Notes: a model not told the origin generated them from the sequence alone. 64,000 nt of DNA from Streptomyces sp. CB00316 (GCF_001905595.1 NZ_LIXI01000001.1:850219-914218); one strand, 5' to 3'. Shown: positions 19,332 to 28,201, numbered from the stretch's first letter. A program made the numbers and translations.

Positions 19332-19979
19332 TCAGCCGTGGTCCAGATAGGCCAGCACCGCCAGCACACGGCGGTTGTCGTCGTCCGAGGGCGGCAGGCC
19401 GAGCTTCCCGAAGATGTTCGAGGTGTGCTTGGCGATCGCCCGCTCCGTGATCACCAGCTGGGCGGCGATCGCCGTGTTGGACCGGCCCTGGGCCACCAGC
19501 TCCATCACCTCCCGCTCGCGCGGCGTGAGGCCACCCATCGGCTTGTCCTGCGAACGGCGGGACAGGAGCTGGGAGATCACCTGCGGGTCCATCGCCGTGC
19601 CGCCCGCCGCCACCCGCCGTACGGCGTCGATGAACTGGTCGGCGTCGAAGACCCGGTCCTTCAGCAGATAGCCGATGCCCCCGTTGCCGTCGGCCAGCAA
19701 CTCCCGGGCGTACAACTGCTCCACGTGCTGGGAGAGCACCAGCACCGGCAGCCCCGGCCGCGCCCGCCGGGCGGCCAGGGCGCACTGCAGACCCTCGTCC
19801 GTGTGGGACGGCGGGAGCCGGACGTCGACGACCGCGATGTCCGGCTCCGAATCGGCCAGGGCCTTGCTCAGTTCGGGCCCGGTCTCCACGGCGGCGGCGA
19901 TCTCGAACCCGTACGCCTCCAGCATGCGCACCAGTCCGTCGCGCAGCAGGAAGAGGTCTTCGGCTAGGACAACGCGCAA
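19332..19979 (-). CDS. NarL/LuxR-type response regulator
   Basis: 215 residues. The receiver domain shows the acidic pocket AED (residues 6-8), phospho-acceptor about D52 in VVDVRLPP and a lysine in YLLKDR. The C-terminal LuxR helix-turn-helix is LTPREREVMELVAQGRSNTAIAAQL. The start overlaps the kinase stop by 16 bases, so it is coupled to its cognate sensor. Confidence 0.92.
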   Translation of the reverse strand: MRVVLAEDLFLLRDGLVRMLEAYGFEIAAAVETGPELSKALADSEPDIAVVDVRLPPSHTDEGLQCALAARRARPGLPVLVLSQHVEQLYARELLADGNGGIGYLLKDRVFDADQFIDAVRRVAAGGTAMDPQVISQLLSRRSQDKPMGGLTPREREVMELVAQGRSNTAIAAQLVITERAIAKHTSNIFGKLGLPPSDDDNRRVLAVLAYLDHG

Positions 19980-21232
19980 GGCAGCTCCATGGTGACCATG
20001 GTGGGGCCGCCCGCAGGGCTGCTGACGGCCAGGACGCCGTCGAATGTACCGAGTCGCCGTTCGATTCCGCTCAGTCCGGAGCCTGATCCGATCCGCGCAC
20101 CGCCCCCGCCGTTGTCCGTCACGGAGATCCGGAGCATCCCGTCGCCGTGGTGCAGGTCCACCCAGATCCGGTCGCCGCCGGCGTGCTTCACCGCATTGGT
20201 CAGGGCCTCGCTCACCGCGAAGTACGCCGCCGACTCCACCGACGCCTCCGCCCGCCCCGGCAGCTCAACCGTCACCTCCGTGGCCACCGGCAGCCGTAGG
20301 GCCAGCGCCCTGACCGCGTCGCCGAGGCCCCGTTCGGCGAGGACCGGCGGGTGGATGCCCCGGACCAGGTCACGCAGCTCGGTCAGCGCCTCCGCCGAGG
20401 ACTCCCGGGCCGTCGCCAGCAGCTTCTTCGCCTGCGCCGGATCCTTCTCGATGAGCGCCTCGATCGTGCCCAGGTTCATTCCCATCGCGACCAGCCGCGC
20501 CTGTGCCCCGTCGTGCAGGTCCCGCTCGATGCGCCGCAGCTCGGAAGCGGCGGTGTCCACCGCCTCGTGCCGCGTCTCGGTGAGCCGGTCCACCCGCTGC
20601 GCCAGTGTCTGCTCGGGCGTCGGCGCCAGCAGGGTGCGGGCCAGCAGGAAGTGCGCCCGCAGCACCGGCTCGGCGGCCCGCAGGCCGAGGTGGAAGAGCG
20701 CGATGCCGAGCGCCAGGGCGACCAGCCCCGTGAGCTGGCTGCTCACCGGCACGAACCCGTACCAGTACGGGTCGTCCTGGAAGACCCGCCACAGCCCCGC
20801 CGCCAGCACCACCGACTCGATCGGGTAGATCATCAGCCCCGCGGCCACCACGGCCAGCACGGTCCCGGCCGTCATGTCCACCAGCAGCCACTGGAGGTCC
20901 CGCCAGGTCGCCGGGTCCTTCAGCAGCAGCGTGGTCCGCTCCACCTGCCCGGTGACGCCCCTGCGCAGATCCGGCGGGAACGGGCGGTACGGCACCGGTA
21001 TCCGTACGCCGCACCAGTCGGCCGCCCACAACCGCCGCTGGTTGGCGTGTCGCCGCACCGCCTCCAGTACGACCGGGGTGGTGAAGACCCCGATGCCCAG
21101 CAGGATGAAGGTGATCGAGAGCACCGCGAGGACGGACAGGGTCATGGAGACCGCCAGTCCGTAGACCGACAGGACCAGTCCTCGTCCCGCCGCCAGCATC
21201 GGCTGCCGTATCCGTGTCGCGCGTGCGTTCAT
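19964..21232 (-). CDS. Sensor histidine kinase (HisKA_3 type)
   Basis: 422 residues. Four hydrophobic segments in the N-terminal half (about residues 18-60 and 125-195) make a membrane sensor domain. The dimerisation/phosphoacceptor motif is RRIERDLHDGAQARL with about H240; the ATPase domain contains SEALTNAVKHAGG (N box) and DNGGGG (G1 box). It phosphorylates the response regulator encoded by the overlapping downstream gene. The signal is unknown. Confidence 0.9.
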   Translation of the reverse strand: MNARATRIRQPMLAAGRGLVLSVYGLAVSMTLSVLAVLSITFILLGIGVFTTPVVLEAVRRHANQRRLWAADWCGVRIPVPYRPFPPDLRRGVTGQVERTTLLLKDPATWRDLQWLLVDMTAGTVLAVVAAGLMIYPIESVVLAAGLWRVFQDDPYWYGFVPVSSQLTGLVALALGIALFHLGLRAAEPVLRAHFLLARTLLAPTPEQTLAQRVDRLTETRHEAVDTAASELRRIERDLHDGAQARLVAMGMNLGTIEALIEKDPAQAKKLLATARESSAEALTELRDLVRGIHPPVLAERGLGDAVRALALRLPVATEVTVELPGRAEASVESAAYFAVSEALTNAVKHAGGDRIWVDLHHGDGMLRISVTDNGGGGARIGSGSGLSGIERRLGTFDGVLAVSSPAGGPTMVTMELPCALS

Positions 21233-21556
21233 CGTGATCCCTCTCCTCTCACGGGGCCCGAGCCGGCCCCCGTCGTGCCGCAAGTCTCGCCCCCGCCCGC
21301 CCCGGAGCGGCAGCCGGTACGCCACCCACCCGGAGGTGTAGCCAGCACCACCCCAGGACCTTGTGCCGGCCCCTCGCGAACGGGGGGTCGACGGCTGGGG
21401 CGGGCGGGCCCCGGTCCCTGGATTCGAAGCGTTCCGACGCACGGACTTCGCCACCGGCACGGTCGAGAAACGGTCCTGCTGGTGTGACCCGCAGGGACGG
21501 CCCCGGGCCACGGCAGGAGACCGTGGCCCGGGGCCGCCGAGAGTGCAACGGACCGA
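21233..21556. other. Intergenic region, no gene seen
   Basis: Upstream region of the kinase gene and downstream region of the winged-helix gene. It holds one strong hairpin (21498-21536, listed separately). I see no coding frame with convincing codon bias. Confidence 0.6.
21498..21536 (-). terminator. Terminator after the winged-helix gene
   Basis: 16-pair stem, 21498-21513 with 21521-21536, seven-base loop CAGGAGA, 20 bases beyond the stop codon of the gene on the minus strand. Confidence 0.85.
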
Positions 21557-22141
21557 TCAGGGCGTGTACTTGTACCCCACCCGGCGGACCGTCTGGATCG
21601 AACGCCGGTGCTCCGCACCGAGCTTGCGGCGCAGCCGGGCGACATGGACGTCGACGGTGCGCCCGTCGCCCACGTGCCCGTACCCCCACACCGTCGTCAC
21701 CAGCTGGTCGCGGGTGTGCACCCGGTGCGGGTGCGCCACCAGGTGGGCCAGCAGCTCGAACTCCAGGTACGTGAGGTCGAGGGTGACCCCGTCGACGGAG
21801 GCCGTACGCCGCGTCGAGTCGATCCGGACCGGCCCCGGCGACGCCGCCTCCTCGGCCGGCTCCGGCGCCGGCTGCTGGTCGGCCGGCACGAGCACCAGGT
21901 AACCGATCATCGGCGGCCGGCCCGGCAGGGCGGGAAGCGCGTGCTGGGGGGCGGGCAGCCAGGTCGCGCCCGGCGGCAGGAAGTGGGCCACATCGGAGAG
22001 CCGGGCGACCTCGTCACGGTCGACGGCGCGCAGACGGTGCCCGTCGGGCGAGAGGGAGCGGGCGGTGGGGTCGGCCGCAGCGGGCGCCGGCGATGCCGCG
22101 GCGACAGCGGAAGCGGCGGAGAGAGTACGGGTGTTCGCCAT
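21557..22141 (-). CDS. OmpR/PhoB-type winged-helix protein without receiver domain
   Basis: 194 residues. The C-terminal 95 residues are a winged-helix effector domain: LDLTYLEFELLAHLVAHPHRVHTRDQLV, then GRTVDVHVARLRRKLG and the C-terminal hairpin VRRVGYKYTP. The N-terminal half is Ala/Pro-rich and carries no phospho-acceptor aspartate pattern, so the protein is not a standard response regulator. It sits 397 bases from glnII on the same strand but behind the glnII terminator, so it has its own promoter. Target genes are unknown. Confidence 0.85.
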   Translation of the reverse strand: MANTRTLSAASAVAAASPAPAAADPTARSLSPDGHRLRAVDRDEVARLSDVAHFLPPGATWLPAPQHALPALPGRPPMIGYLVLVPADQQPAPEPAEEAASPGPVRIDSTRRTASVDGVTLDLTYLEFELLAHLVAHPHRVHTRDQLVTTVWGYGHVGDGRTVDVHVARLRRKLGAEHRRSIQTVRRVGYKYTP

Positions 22142-22488
22142 GGAGGGTCAGCTCTTTCGCGCGAGGAGTCGTCGAGGACGGACTTGGTCGTGCGCGCGGA
22201 CCGAAGGCCGGGGTGAGCGGCTTCAGAGGGCCTGCGCGTTCCACGCGCGGCAACACACCCGGTCGAAATCATGGTGCTGACGGGAAGGCCAGAACGGCTC
22301 AAGGTCGCCGCGACCCGACGCGATGTACTGGAAGCCGACCATGGCTCCATTGAAGCAGACACTGCGGCAATGCGTCAGAATCCTCTCACCCGTCGATACG
22401 GCCTCTCGGCGTTACCTTCCTCACCTGCGCTCCATCGCGCTCACATTTCCTTCCGCACGTGTCGAACGAGTGGGGAACGCACGGGGAA
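22142..22488. other. Intergenic region upstream of the winged-helix gene
   Basis: About 350 bases without a credible coding frame; base composition is less biased than in flanking genes. It must contain the promoter of the winged-helix gene, but I could not pick one with confidence. Confidence 0.5.
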
Positions 22489-22516
22489 GGGGCCCGCCGG
22501 TGAACCGGCGGGCCCC
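22489..22516 (-). terminator. Terminator of glnII
   Basis: Perfect 12-pair GC stem, 22489-22500 with 22505-22516, tetraloop TGAA, 22 bases past the glnII stop. Confidence 0.85.
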
Positions 22517-22538
22517 TGGGATATCCGTGGCGTCGGGA

Positions 22539-23573
22539 TCAGGCCTGGTCGGCCTTCTCCAGCGCGGTGCAGCAGGTGTCGACGATGAGCCGCGTGACGA
22601 CGTACGGGTCGACGTTGGCGTTGGGACGGCGGTCCTCGATGTACCCCTTCTGGTCCTGCTCGACCTGCCAGGGGATACGGACCGAGGCGCCGCGGTTGGA
22701 GACGCCGTAGCTGTACTCGTTCCACGGGGCGGTCTCGTGCAGACCGGTGAGCCGGTCGTCGATGCCCGCGCCGTAGTTCTTCACGTGGTCCAGCGGCTTG
22801 GAGCCCTCACCCAGCGACTCGCACGCGGTGATGATCGCCTCGTAGCCCTCGCGCATGGCCTTGGTGGAGAAGTTGGTGTGCGCGCCCGCGCCGTTCCAGT
22901 CGCCCTTGACCGGCTTCGGGTCCAGCGTAGCGGAGACGTTGAAGTCCTCGGCGGTGCGGTAGAGCAGCCAACGGGCCACCCACAGCTGGTCGGAGACCTC
23001 CAGCGGGGAGAGCGGGCCCACCTGGAACTCCCACTGACCCGGCATGACCTCGGCGTTGATGCCGGAGATCCCGAGCCCGGCGGCCAGGCAGTTGTCGAGG
23101 TGCTTCTCCACGATCTCGCGGCCGAAGATCTCGTCCGCGCCGACCCCGCAGTAGTAGCCGCCCTGCGCGGCCGGGAAGCCGCCCTCGGGGAAGCCGAGCG
23201 GCCGGTGGCCGTCGAAGAAGGTGTACTCCTGCTCGATGCCGAAGATCGGGGCCTGGCCCGCGAACTGCTCGGCGACCGGACGGAGCGCGGCCCGGGTGTT
23301 GGACTCGTGCGGCGTCATGTCGATGTTGAAGACCTCGCACAGCACGAGGAGGTCGTCGCCGCCGCGGATCGGGTCCGGACAGGTGAAGACGGGCTTCAGC
23401 ACCCGGTCGGAGGCGTGGCCCTCGGCCTGGTTGGTGCTGGAACCGTCGAACCCCCAGATCGGAAGATCCGCCACCTCGCCCGACGGCGTGCCGTCCATGA
23501 TCTTCGTCTTGGAGCGAAGCTTGGCGGTCGGCTCGGTGCCGTCTATCCAGATGTACTCAGCCTTGAACGTCAC
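22539..23573 (-). CDS. glnII: Glutamine synthetase II
   Basis: A 344-residue eukaryote-like GSII that makes glutamine from glutamate, ammonium and ATP. Family signatures: IWIDGTEPTAKLRSKTK, WGFDGSST, FGIEQEYTFF, GQWEFQVGP, GAGAHTNFSTKAM and a basic IEDRRPNANVDPY near the end. GSII enzymes lack the adenylylation tyrosine loop, so control is mainly transcriptional. The GTG at 23573 was preferred to the ATG three codons upstream because AAAGGA then sits eight bases before it, and because the S. coelicolor protein, from memory, begins at this point. A four-half-site GlnR box lies 56-93 bases upstream. Confidence 0.95.
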   Translation of the reverse strand: MTFKAEYIWIDGTEPTAKLRSKTKIMDGTPSGEVADLPIWGFDGSSTNQAEGHASDRVLKPVFTCPDPIRGGDDLLVLCEVFNIDMTPHESNTRAALRPVAEQFAGQAPIFGIEQEYTFFDGHRPLGFPEGGFPAAQGGYYCGVGADEIFGREIVEKHLDNCLAAGLGISGINAEVMPGQWEFQVGPLSPLEVSDQLWVARWLLYRTAEDFNVSATLDPKPVKGDWNGAGAHTNFSTKAMREGYEAIITACESLGEGSKPLDHVKNYGAGIDDRLTGLHETAPWNEYSYGVSNRGASVRIPWQVEQDQKGYIEDRRPNANVDPYVVTRLIVDTCCTALEKADQA

Positions 23574-23628
23574 GGACGCCATCCTTTGCGGGTGCAGCGG
23601 TCTATGCCGCGCAGCTTGACAAGGTGCG

Positions 23629-23666
23629 GTTTCCCGTCCGTTGCCCGAGTGTGAACCCCGTGTTAC
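23629..23666 (-). promoter_or_regulatory. GlnR box upstream of glnII
   Basis: Read on the minus strand: GTAAC-n6-TTCAC-n6-GCAAC-n6-GAAAC. The four five-base half-sites with exact six-base spacers fit the published actinobacterial GlnR layout gTnAc-n6-GaAAc repeated twice; three half-sites have one substitution or none, and TTCAC has two. GlnR would activate glnII under nitrogen limitation. Confidence 0.8.
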
Positions 23667-23706
23667 CGAGGTTTCCTGCGATAGAGGGGCGCCTCGCAGG
23701 GACTCG

Positions 23707-24592
23707 TCATACGTTGCCCTTGAGGAGTTCCGAGAACCCGGCGGCACGGATCCGCCGCACCCCTCCCCGTACAGGTCCTCCACCAGCGAGGCGTGCAGCA
23801 GCCGGTAGTCCTCCGGGTGCGGCACCACGAACGCGGCGGCGAGCGCGTCGGAGACCACCCGCTGCTCCAGGGTGCGCAGCCGCTCCAGCCGGGTCATCCG
23901 GGGCGCGGCCCGCTTCAGGGACGCCTCCCGCTTCATCCCGTGCCGGGCCGCGAACCCCTCCACGACGGTGAACGGCAGCTCGGCCACGGCCCCCTGCTCG
24001 TAGTGCGCGCGCCGCCATGCGTCCAGCAGGGGGTACTCGTAACGCGGCAGCTTCCCCGGCCGGAACAGGAACGCCCCGACCTCCGCCGCCCCGGCCCCCT
24101 CGGCGCGGCGCAGATGGATGTGGCGGGCAGCGGTCTTCACCCCGCTCCGGTACTTCACCGCGTGTGCCCCGGATCCGGCCGGGCCGCCAGCCAGTCGCGC
24201 ATGATCGCCCGGGTACGCCGGTTGTTGATCCCGGCCCGGCGCACCTCGCCGAAGAGGCGGTAGACCCGCTGCGGAGCCAGCAGCGCCAGCCGCGCGGCGA
24301 TCAGCCGGCCCTCGGTGCGCCGCTCCTGGGCGCCCACCTCACCCGCGGTCTCCAGGAGGCCGAGCACGATGCGGGCGGCATTGTGGTCGTTGATGTCGAG
24401 GGCGAGAGAAGCGGCGTACACACGGCGGTAATTGACCCGGACGTAGGTGTGCAGGAAGTCCAGTGACAGTTGCTGGTCGACGGCGCCCGAACGGAACTCG
24501 CGCTGTCCGGTCGCGGTGATCGCCGCATTCGCGAAGAGCAGGACGTCTTAGGCGGCGACGAGATCGGCAAGGGTCTCGGGCGGCGTGTTCAT
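23707..24592 (-). pseudogene. Decayed gene, probably of the MXAN_6230/SCO0854 family
   Basis: A GGGGAAG ribosome site and ATG at 24592 open a frame that reads MNTPPETLADLVAA and then hits TAA at codon 15 (complement of 24548-24550). The same frame continues with FANAAITATGQREFRSGAVD and VNYRRVYAASLALDINDHNAARIV, to stop after RPDPGHTR; shifting one base continues with KYRSGVKTAARHIHLRR ... FTVVEGFAARHG ... HPEDYRLLHASLVEDLYGEG. A short coding-like tail, FSELLKGNV, ends at 23707 in another frame. From memory this text resembles the MXAN_6230/SCO0854 RING-domain family, whose members are far longer, so a nonsense mutation, a frameshift and a large internal deletion are implied. Confidence 0.65.
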
Positions 24593-24793
24593 GGACTTCC
24601 CCCGGTGAGGACTGCGGATGCCGGCCGGGGAATGGAGGCGCGAACAACGAAATCATCGCTTCACAGGCACGGCCCGGCAGTCGCAGCCGAAGTCCCGCGG
24701 CCGGCCCGGGAAACGTATCCCTGCCCGCCTGTTCTTCGCCACCGCATTCGGGTGGCACCTCACCGTTGCGGCACACCGGGCACACTGACTCCC

Positions 24794-25738
24794 ATGAAGA
24801 CACCCGCCGAGACCACCAGCACCACCAGCACCACCACCCCCACCGCACCCCTGCGCATCGGCCTCCTCGGCACGGGCCCCTGGGCGCGCAACACCCAGGC
24901 CCCCGCGCTCGCCGCCCACCCCGGCGTCGAGCTGAGCGGGGTGTGGGGCCGCCGGGCCGAGGCGGCGGAGGCCCTCGCGACTGCCCACGGGGCCAGGGCG
25001 TACACCGGTGAGGCGGGGATCGACGCGCTGCTGGAGGCGAGCGACGCGGTGGCCTTCGCGCTGCCGCCGGACATCCAGGCGCCGCTCGCGGTCCGGGCGG
25101 CGGAGGCGGGCTGCCACCTCCTGATGGACAAGCCGGTCGCCACGACGGTCGAGGGGGCCCGCACGGTCGCGGAGGCGGCGGCGAAGGCGGAGGTGGCCTC
25201 GGTGGTCTTCTGCACGCTCCGCTTCGCGCCCGAGACCGCCGCGTGGATCGCCGAACAGGCGGCGCTGGACGGCTGGTTCACCGCCCGCGCCCAGTGGCTC
25301 GGCTCGCTCTACGCCGAGGGTTCGGCCAGCGAGTACGCCGACTCGCCCTGGCGACGCGAGAAGGGCGGCCTGTGGGACGTCGGCCCGCACGCGCTCTCGG
25401 TGCTGATCCCGGTGCTGGGGGACGTCGAGCACCTGACCGCCGCCCGCGGCCCCGCCGACACCACCCACCTGATCCTGCGCCACACCTCCGGAGCCTCCAG
25501 CACGGTGACCCTCGGCCTGAGCGCCCCGCCGGCCGCGGCGGGCATGGACATCGAGCTGCGGGGCGAGCACGGCACGGTCTCGATCCCGGGCTGGGACGGC
25601 GCGGAGGCGGCGTTCCGAGGAGCGGTGGACGCGCTGGCCGAGGCGGTACGTACGGGGGTGCCGCACGCCTGCGACGCCCGCTTCGGCCTCCGTCTCACGG
25701 AGTTGCTGGCACAGGCGGAGAGCCGGGCGGGCCGGTAA
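24794..25738 (+). CDS. Gfo/Idh/MocA-family oxidoreductase
   Basis: 314 residues. The N-terminal Rossmann fold begins RIGLLGTGPWARNTQAPAL and includes CHLLMDKPVATTVEG, the family's conserved DKP segment with the lysine; the C-terminal beta-sheet domain includes KGGLWDVGPHALSVLIPVLG, with the usual D...H pair of the active site. NAD(P)-dependent sugar or cyclitol dehydrogenation is the family norm; the substrate here is unknown. No clear Shine-Dalgarno precedes the ATG, so the message may be leaderless. The N terminus has a Thr/Ser-rich extension of about 15 residues. Confidence 0.85.
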   Translation: MKTPAETTSTTSTTTPTAPLRIGLLGTGPWARNTQAPALAAHPGVELSGVWGRRAEAAEALATAHGARAYTGEAGIDALLEASDAVAFALPPDIQAPLAVRAAEAGCHLLMDKPVATTVEGARTVAEAAAKAEVASVVFCTLRFAPETAAWIAEQAALDGWFTARAQWLGSLYAEGSASEYADSPWRREKGGLWDVGPHALSVLIPVLGDVEHLTAARGPADTTHLILRHTSGASSTVTLGLSAPPAAAGMDIELRGEHGTVSIPGWDGAEAAFRGAVDALAEAVRTGVPHACDARFGLRLTELLAQAESRAGR

Positions 25739-25747
25739 CAGGTCGGC

Positions 25748-27160
25748 TCACCCCGGCGGCGGGAGGGCCCGGCACAGGGCCTCCAGCGCCTCCGGGTAGG
25801 CGTGTTCGGCAGGCGTGGCGTAGCCCACGACGAGCCCGTCCCGCTCACCGTCCGCCTGTTCCGCCCCCGGGTGCCGGTAGTCGTCGAGCCCCTCCACCGC
25901 GAGCCCCTGCCAGGCCGCCGCCCGCACCACCGACCGCTCGGTGCCGGGCGGCAGCTCCACCACCGCGTGCAGCCCCGCCGCGATCCCGGTGACCCGGACG
26001 TGCGGCGCCCGCTGCTCCAAGGCCGCCACCAACTGGTCCCGGCGCCGCCGGTGGCGCTGCCGCATCCGGCGTACATGACGGTCGTACGCGCCCGAGTCGA
26101 CGAAGTCCGCGAGCGTCAGCTGCTCGGTCGCGCTGGAGAACTGCTCGCGCTCGCCCTTCACCGCGACGACGGGCGCCACCAGCCGCTCCGGCAGCACCAT
26201 CCAGCCGATCCGCAGGGCGGGGGAGAGGCTCTTGCTCACCGACCCCAGCAGCACCACATGCTCGGGGTCGAGCCCTTGGACGGCTCCCACGGGCTGCCGG
26301 TCGTAGCGGAACTCCCCGTCGTAGTCGTCCTCCACGACGAGCCCGCCCGTGGACCGTGCCCAGTCGACGACCGCCGCCCGCCGCGCGGGACGCAGCGGCC
26401 CGCCGGTGGGGAACTGATGGGCGGGCGTGAGGAGGACGGCCCGGTCGCGGCGGGTCAGTTCACCGACCCGGGCCCCGTCCCGGTCGACGCCCACCGGCCG
26501 GGTGCCGACGCCGTGCGAGGCGAGCAGCCCGCGGTGGAACGGCAGCCCGTACGCCTCCGCCGCCCACGGGCCGCCCACCACCTCCGCCAGCAGCCGCAGC
26601 CCGTGCGCGGCGCCCGAACAGAGGACGATGCGCTCCGGCGAGGTCCGCACCCCGCGTACCCGGGCCAGATAGCCGGCCAGCGCCCGCCGCAGCTCGGGCC
26701 GCCCGTGCGGATCACCGGGCCCGAACGCGTCGTTGGGGGCCGTGGAGAGCGCCCGCCGCGCGGAGGCCAGCCAGGCGGTGCGCGGGAAGGCGGCGGGGTC
26801 CGGCTGCCCCTGGACCAGGTCGTGGACGGGGCGGGAGGGGCGCTCCGGGGTGCGGGGGCGGTGGGCCGGCGTGACGGGCGCGGCCCGCTCGGCGACCCGG
26901 GTGCCCGAGCCCTGGCGGGCGGCGAGCCAGCCCTCCGCGACGAGCTCCGCGTAGGCGTCGGCGACGGTGTTACGGGCGATGCCGAGGTCGGCGGCGAGGG
27001 AACGGTAGGGCGGCAGCCGGGTGCCGGGGATGAGCCGACCGCTGCGGACGGCCTCGCGGAGGGCGCTCATCAGGACGGCCCGGCGGTTCCCCGTACCGGA
27101 GAGCTCCAGCGGCAGATCACTGCCCAGGATCTCCGCGGAATTGACCCATGATCCAGCCAT
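25748..27160 (-). CDS. MocR/PdxR-type regulator (GntR HTH plus aminotransferase fold)
   Basis: 470 residues. A GntR winged helix (SGRLIPGTRLPPYRSLAADLGIARNTVADAY, about residues 38-70) is joined by a Pro/Arg linker to a fold-type I aminotransferase domain with VVEDDYDGEFRYD and the PLP lysine about K310 in SVSKSLSPALRIGW. Such proteins use PLP as an effector. It is divergent from a carboxymuconolactone-decarboxylase-like gene with 47 bases between start codons, an arrangement suggesting that it controls that gene, which is now frameshifted. Confidence 0.9.
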   Translation of the reverse strand: MAGSWVNSAEILGSDLPLELSGTGNRRAVLMSALREAVRSGRLIPGTRLPPYRSLAADLGIARNTVADAYAELVAEGWLAARQGSGTRVAERAAPVTPAHRPRTPERPSRPVHDLVQGQPDPAAFPRTAWLASARRALSTAPNDAFGPGDPHGRPELRRALAGYLARVRGVRTSPERIVLCSGAAHGLRLLAEVVGGPWAAEAYGLPFHRGLLASHGVGTRPVGVDRDGARVGELTRRDRAVLLTPAHQFPTGGPLRPARRAAVVDWARSTGGLVVEDDYDGEFRYDRQPVGAVQGLDPEHVVLLGSVSKSLSPALRIGWMVLPERLVAPVVAVKGEREQFSSATEQLTLADFVDSGAYDRHVRRMRQRHRRRRDQLVAALEQRAPHVRVTGIAAGLHAVVELPPGTERSVVRAAAWQGLAVEGLDDYRHPGAEQADGERDGLVVGYATPAEHAYPEALEALCRALPPPG

Positions 27161-27207
27161 CAGAATGAACCCCGCAACCGGTCGCCTGTGCCCCTAGATT
27201 CGTACCC

Positions 27208-27706
27208 ATGACGACGACGGAGATCAAGCCGAACGACCGCACCGCCACCCCCGCCCCCACCGCTCGGCTCAATTTCGCGAAGGCCGCCCCGAAGGTGTTC
27301 CGCGCCGTGATCGGCTTGGACGCGGCGGCCCGCGAGGGCCTGGACCCGACGCTGGTCGAACTGGTCCAGATCCGCTCCTCGCACCTGAACCGCTGTGCGT
27401 ACTGCCTCCACATGCACACCACGGACGCGCGGAAGGCGGGGGGAGAGCGAGGAGCGGCTGCACATGGTGGCGGTCTGGCAGGAGGCGCCCCACTTCTTCA
27501 CGGAGCGGGAGCAGGCCGCCCTGGCCCTGACCGACGCGGTCACCCGGCTCGCGGACGCCGGGGTCCCGGACACGGTCTACGGCCAGGCGGCCGCCCACTT
27601 CGACGACGAGGAGCTGGCCCAGCTCCTGGCCCTGATCCTCACGATCAACACCTGGAACCGCATCGCCCTCGCCACGGCGAAGCGCGCGGGCGCGGACGAA
27701 CGCTGA
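27208..27706 (+). pseudogene. Frameshifted carboxymuconolactone decarboxylase/AhpD-like gene
   Basis: The first segment reads MTTTEIKPND ... LVELVQIRSSHLNRCAYCLHMHTTDARKAG, including the CxxC pair of AhpD-like peroxidase-associated proteins. At the run of six G at 27438-27443 the frame is lost; with five G it continues as ESEERLHMVAVWQEAPHFFTERE and TINTWNRIALATAKRAG to the stop at 27704-27706. Apart from this single base the gene of about 165 codons is complete with good codon bias, so a sequencing or assembly error, a recent mutation or slippage are all possible. Confidence 0.8.
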
Positions 27707-27719
27707 GTCCCCCTGCCGG

Positions 27720-28082
27720 CTACCGGCGCCCCAGTGCGTCCCGCACGGCTTCCTCACTCCGGCCCACCACGGCGGTCCCGTCGTCGGCCGTGATGATCGG
27801 CCGCTGGATCAGCTTGGGGTGCTCGGACAGAGCGGTGACCCACCGCTCCCGCGAACCGGCGTCCCGCGGCCACTCCTTGAGCCCGAGCTCCTTGGCCGCC
27901 GCGTCTTGCGTCCGCGTGATGTCCCACGGCTCAAGGCCCAGCCGGTCCAGGACGGCCCGGATCTCCTCGGGTGAGGGTACGTCCTCCAGGTAGCGCCGGA
28001 CGGTGTAGTCGGCCCCCTCCGCGTCGAGGAGGGTGAGCGCGCCGCGACACTTGGAACAGGCCGGATTGATCCAGATCTCCAT
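27720..28082 (-). CDS. ArsC/Spx-like thioredoxin-fold protein
   Basis: 120 residues. The N-terminal NPACSKCRGAL gives a CxxC at about C9 and C12, followed by the ArsC-family helix pattern and the RPIITADDGTAVVGRS segment near the end. This family includes arsenate reductases and the YffB/Spx group; with no other arsenic gene next to it the substrate is open. It is convergent with the decarboxylase pseudogene, 14 bases apart. Confidence 0.85.
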   Translation of the reverse strand: MEIWINPACSKCRGALTLLDAEGADYTVRRYLEDVPSPEEIRAVLDRLGLEPWDITRTQDAAAKELGLKEWPRDAGSRERWVTALSEHPKLIQRPIITADDGTAVVGRSEEAVRDALGRR

Positions 28083-28133
28083 GGGGCCAAGGTTACGCGA
28101 GGGACTGCCGAAAACGCCTCTGGCCAGGGGTGA

Positions 28134-28161
28134 TTGTCAGTGGGGGGCAGTAAAATAGAGG
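28134..28161 (+). promoter_or_regulatory. Possible promoter of the small gene at 28202
   Basis: TTGTCA (28134-28139) and TAGAGG (28156-28161) are 16 bases apart, 41 bases before the start codon. The -10 match is partial. Confidence 0.4.
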
Positions 28162-28201
28162 GAGTTCGTGAGGGTTCCACCACCCTGCCAGGAGGATGCC
28201 G

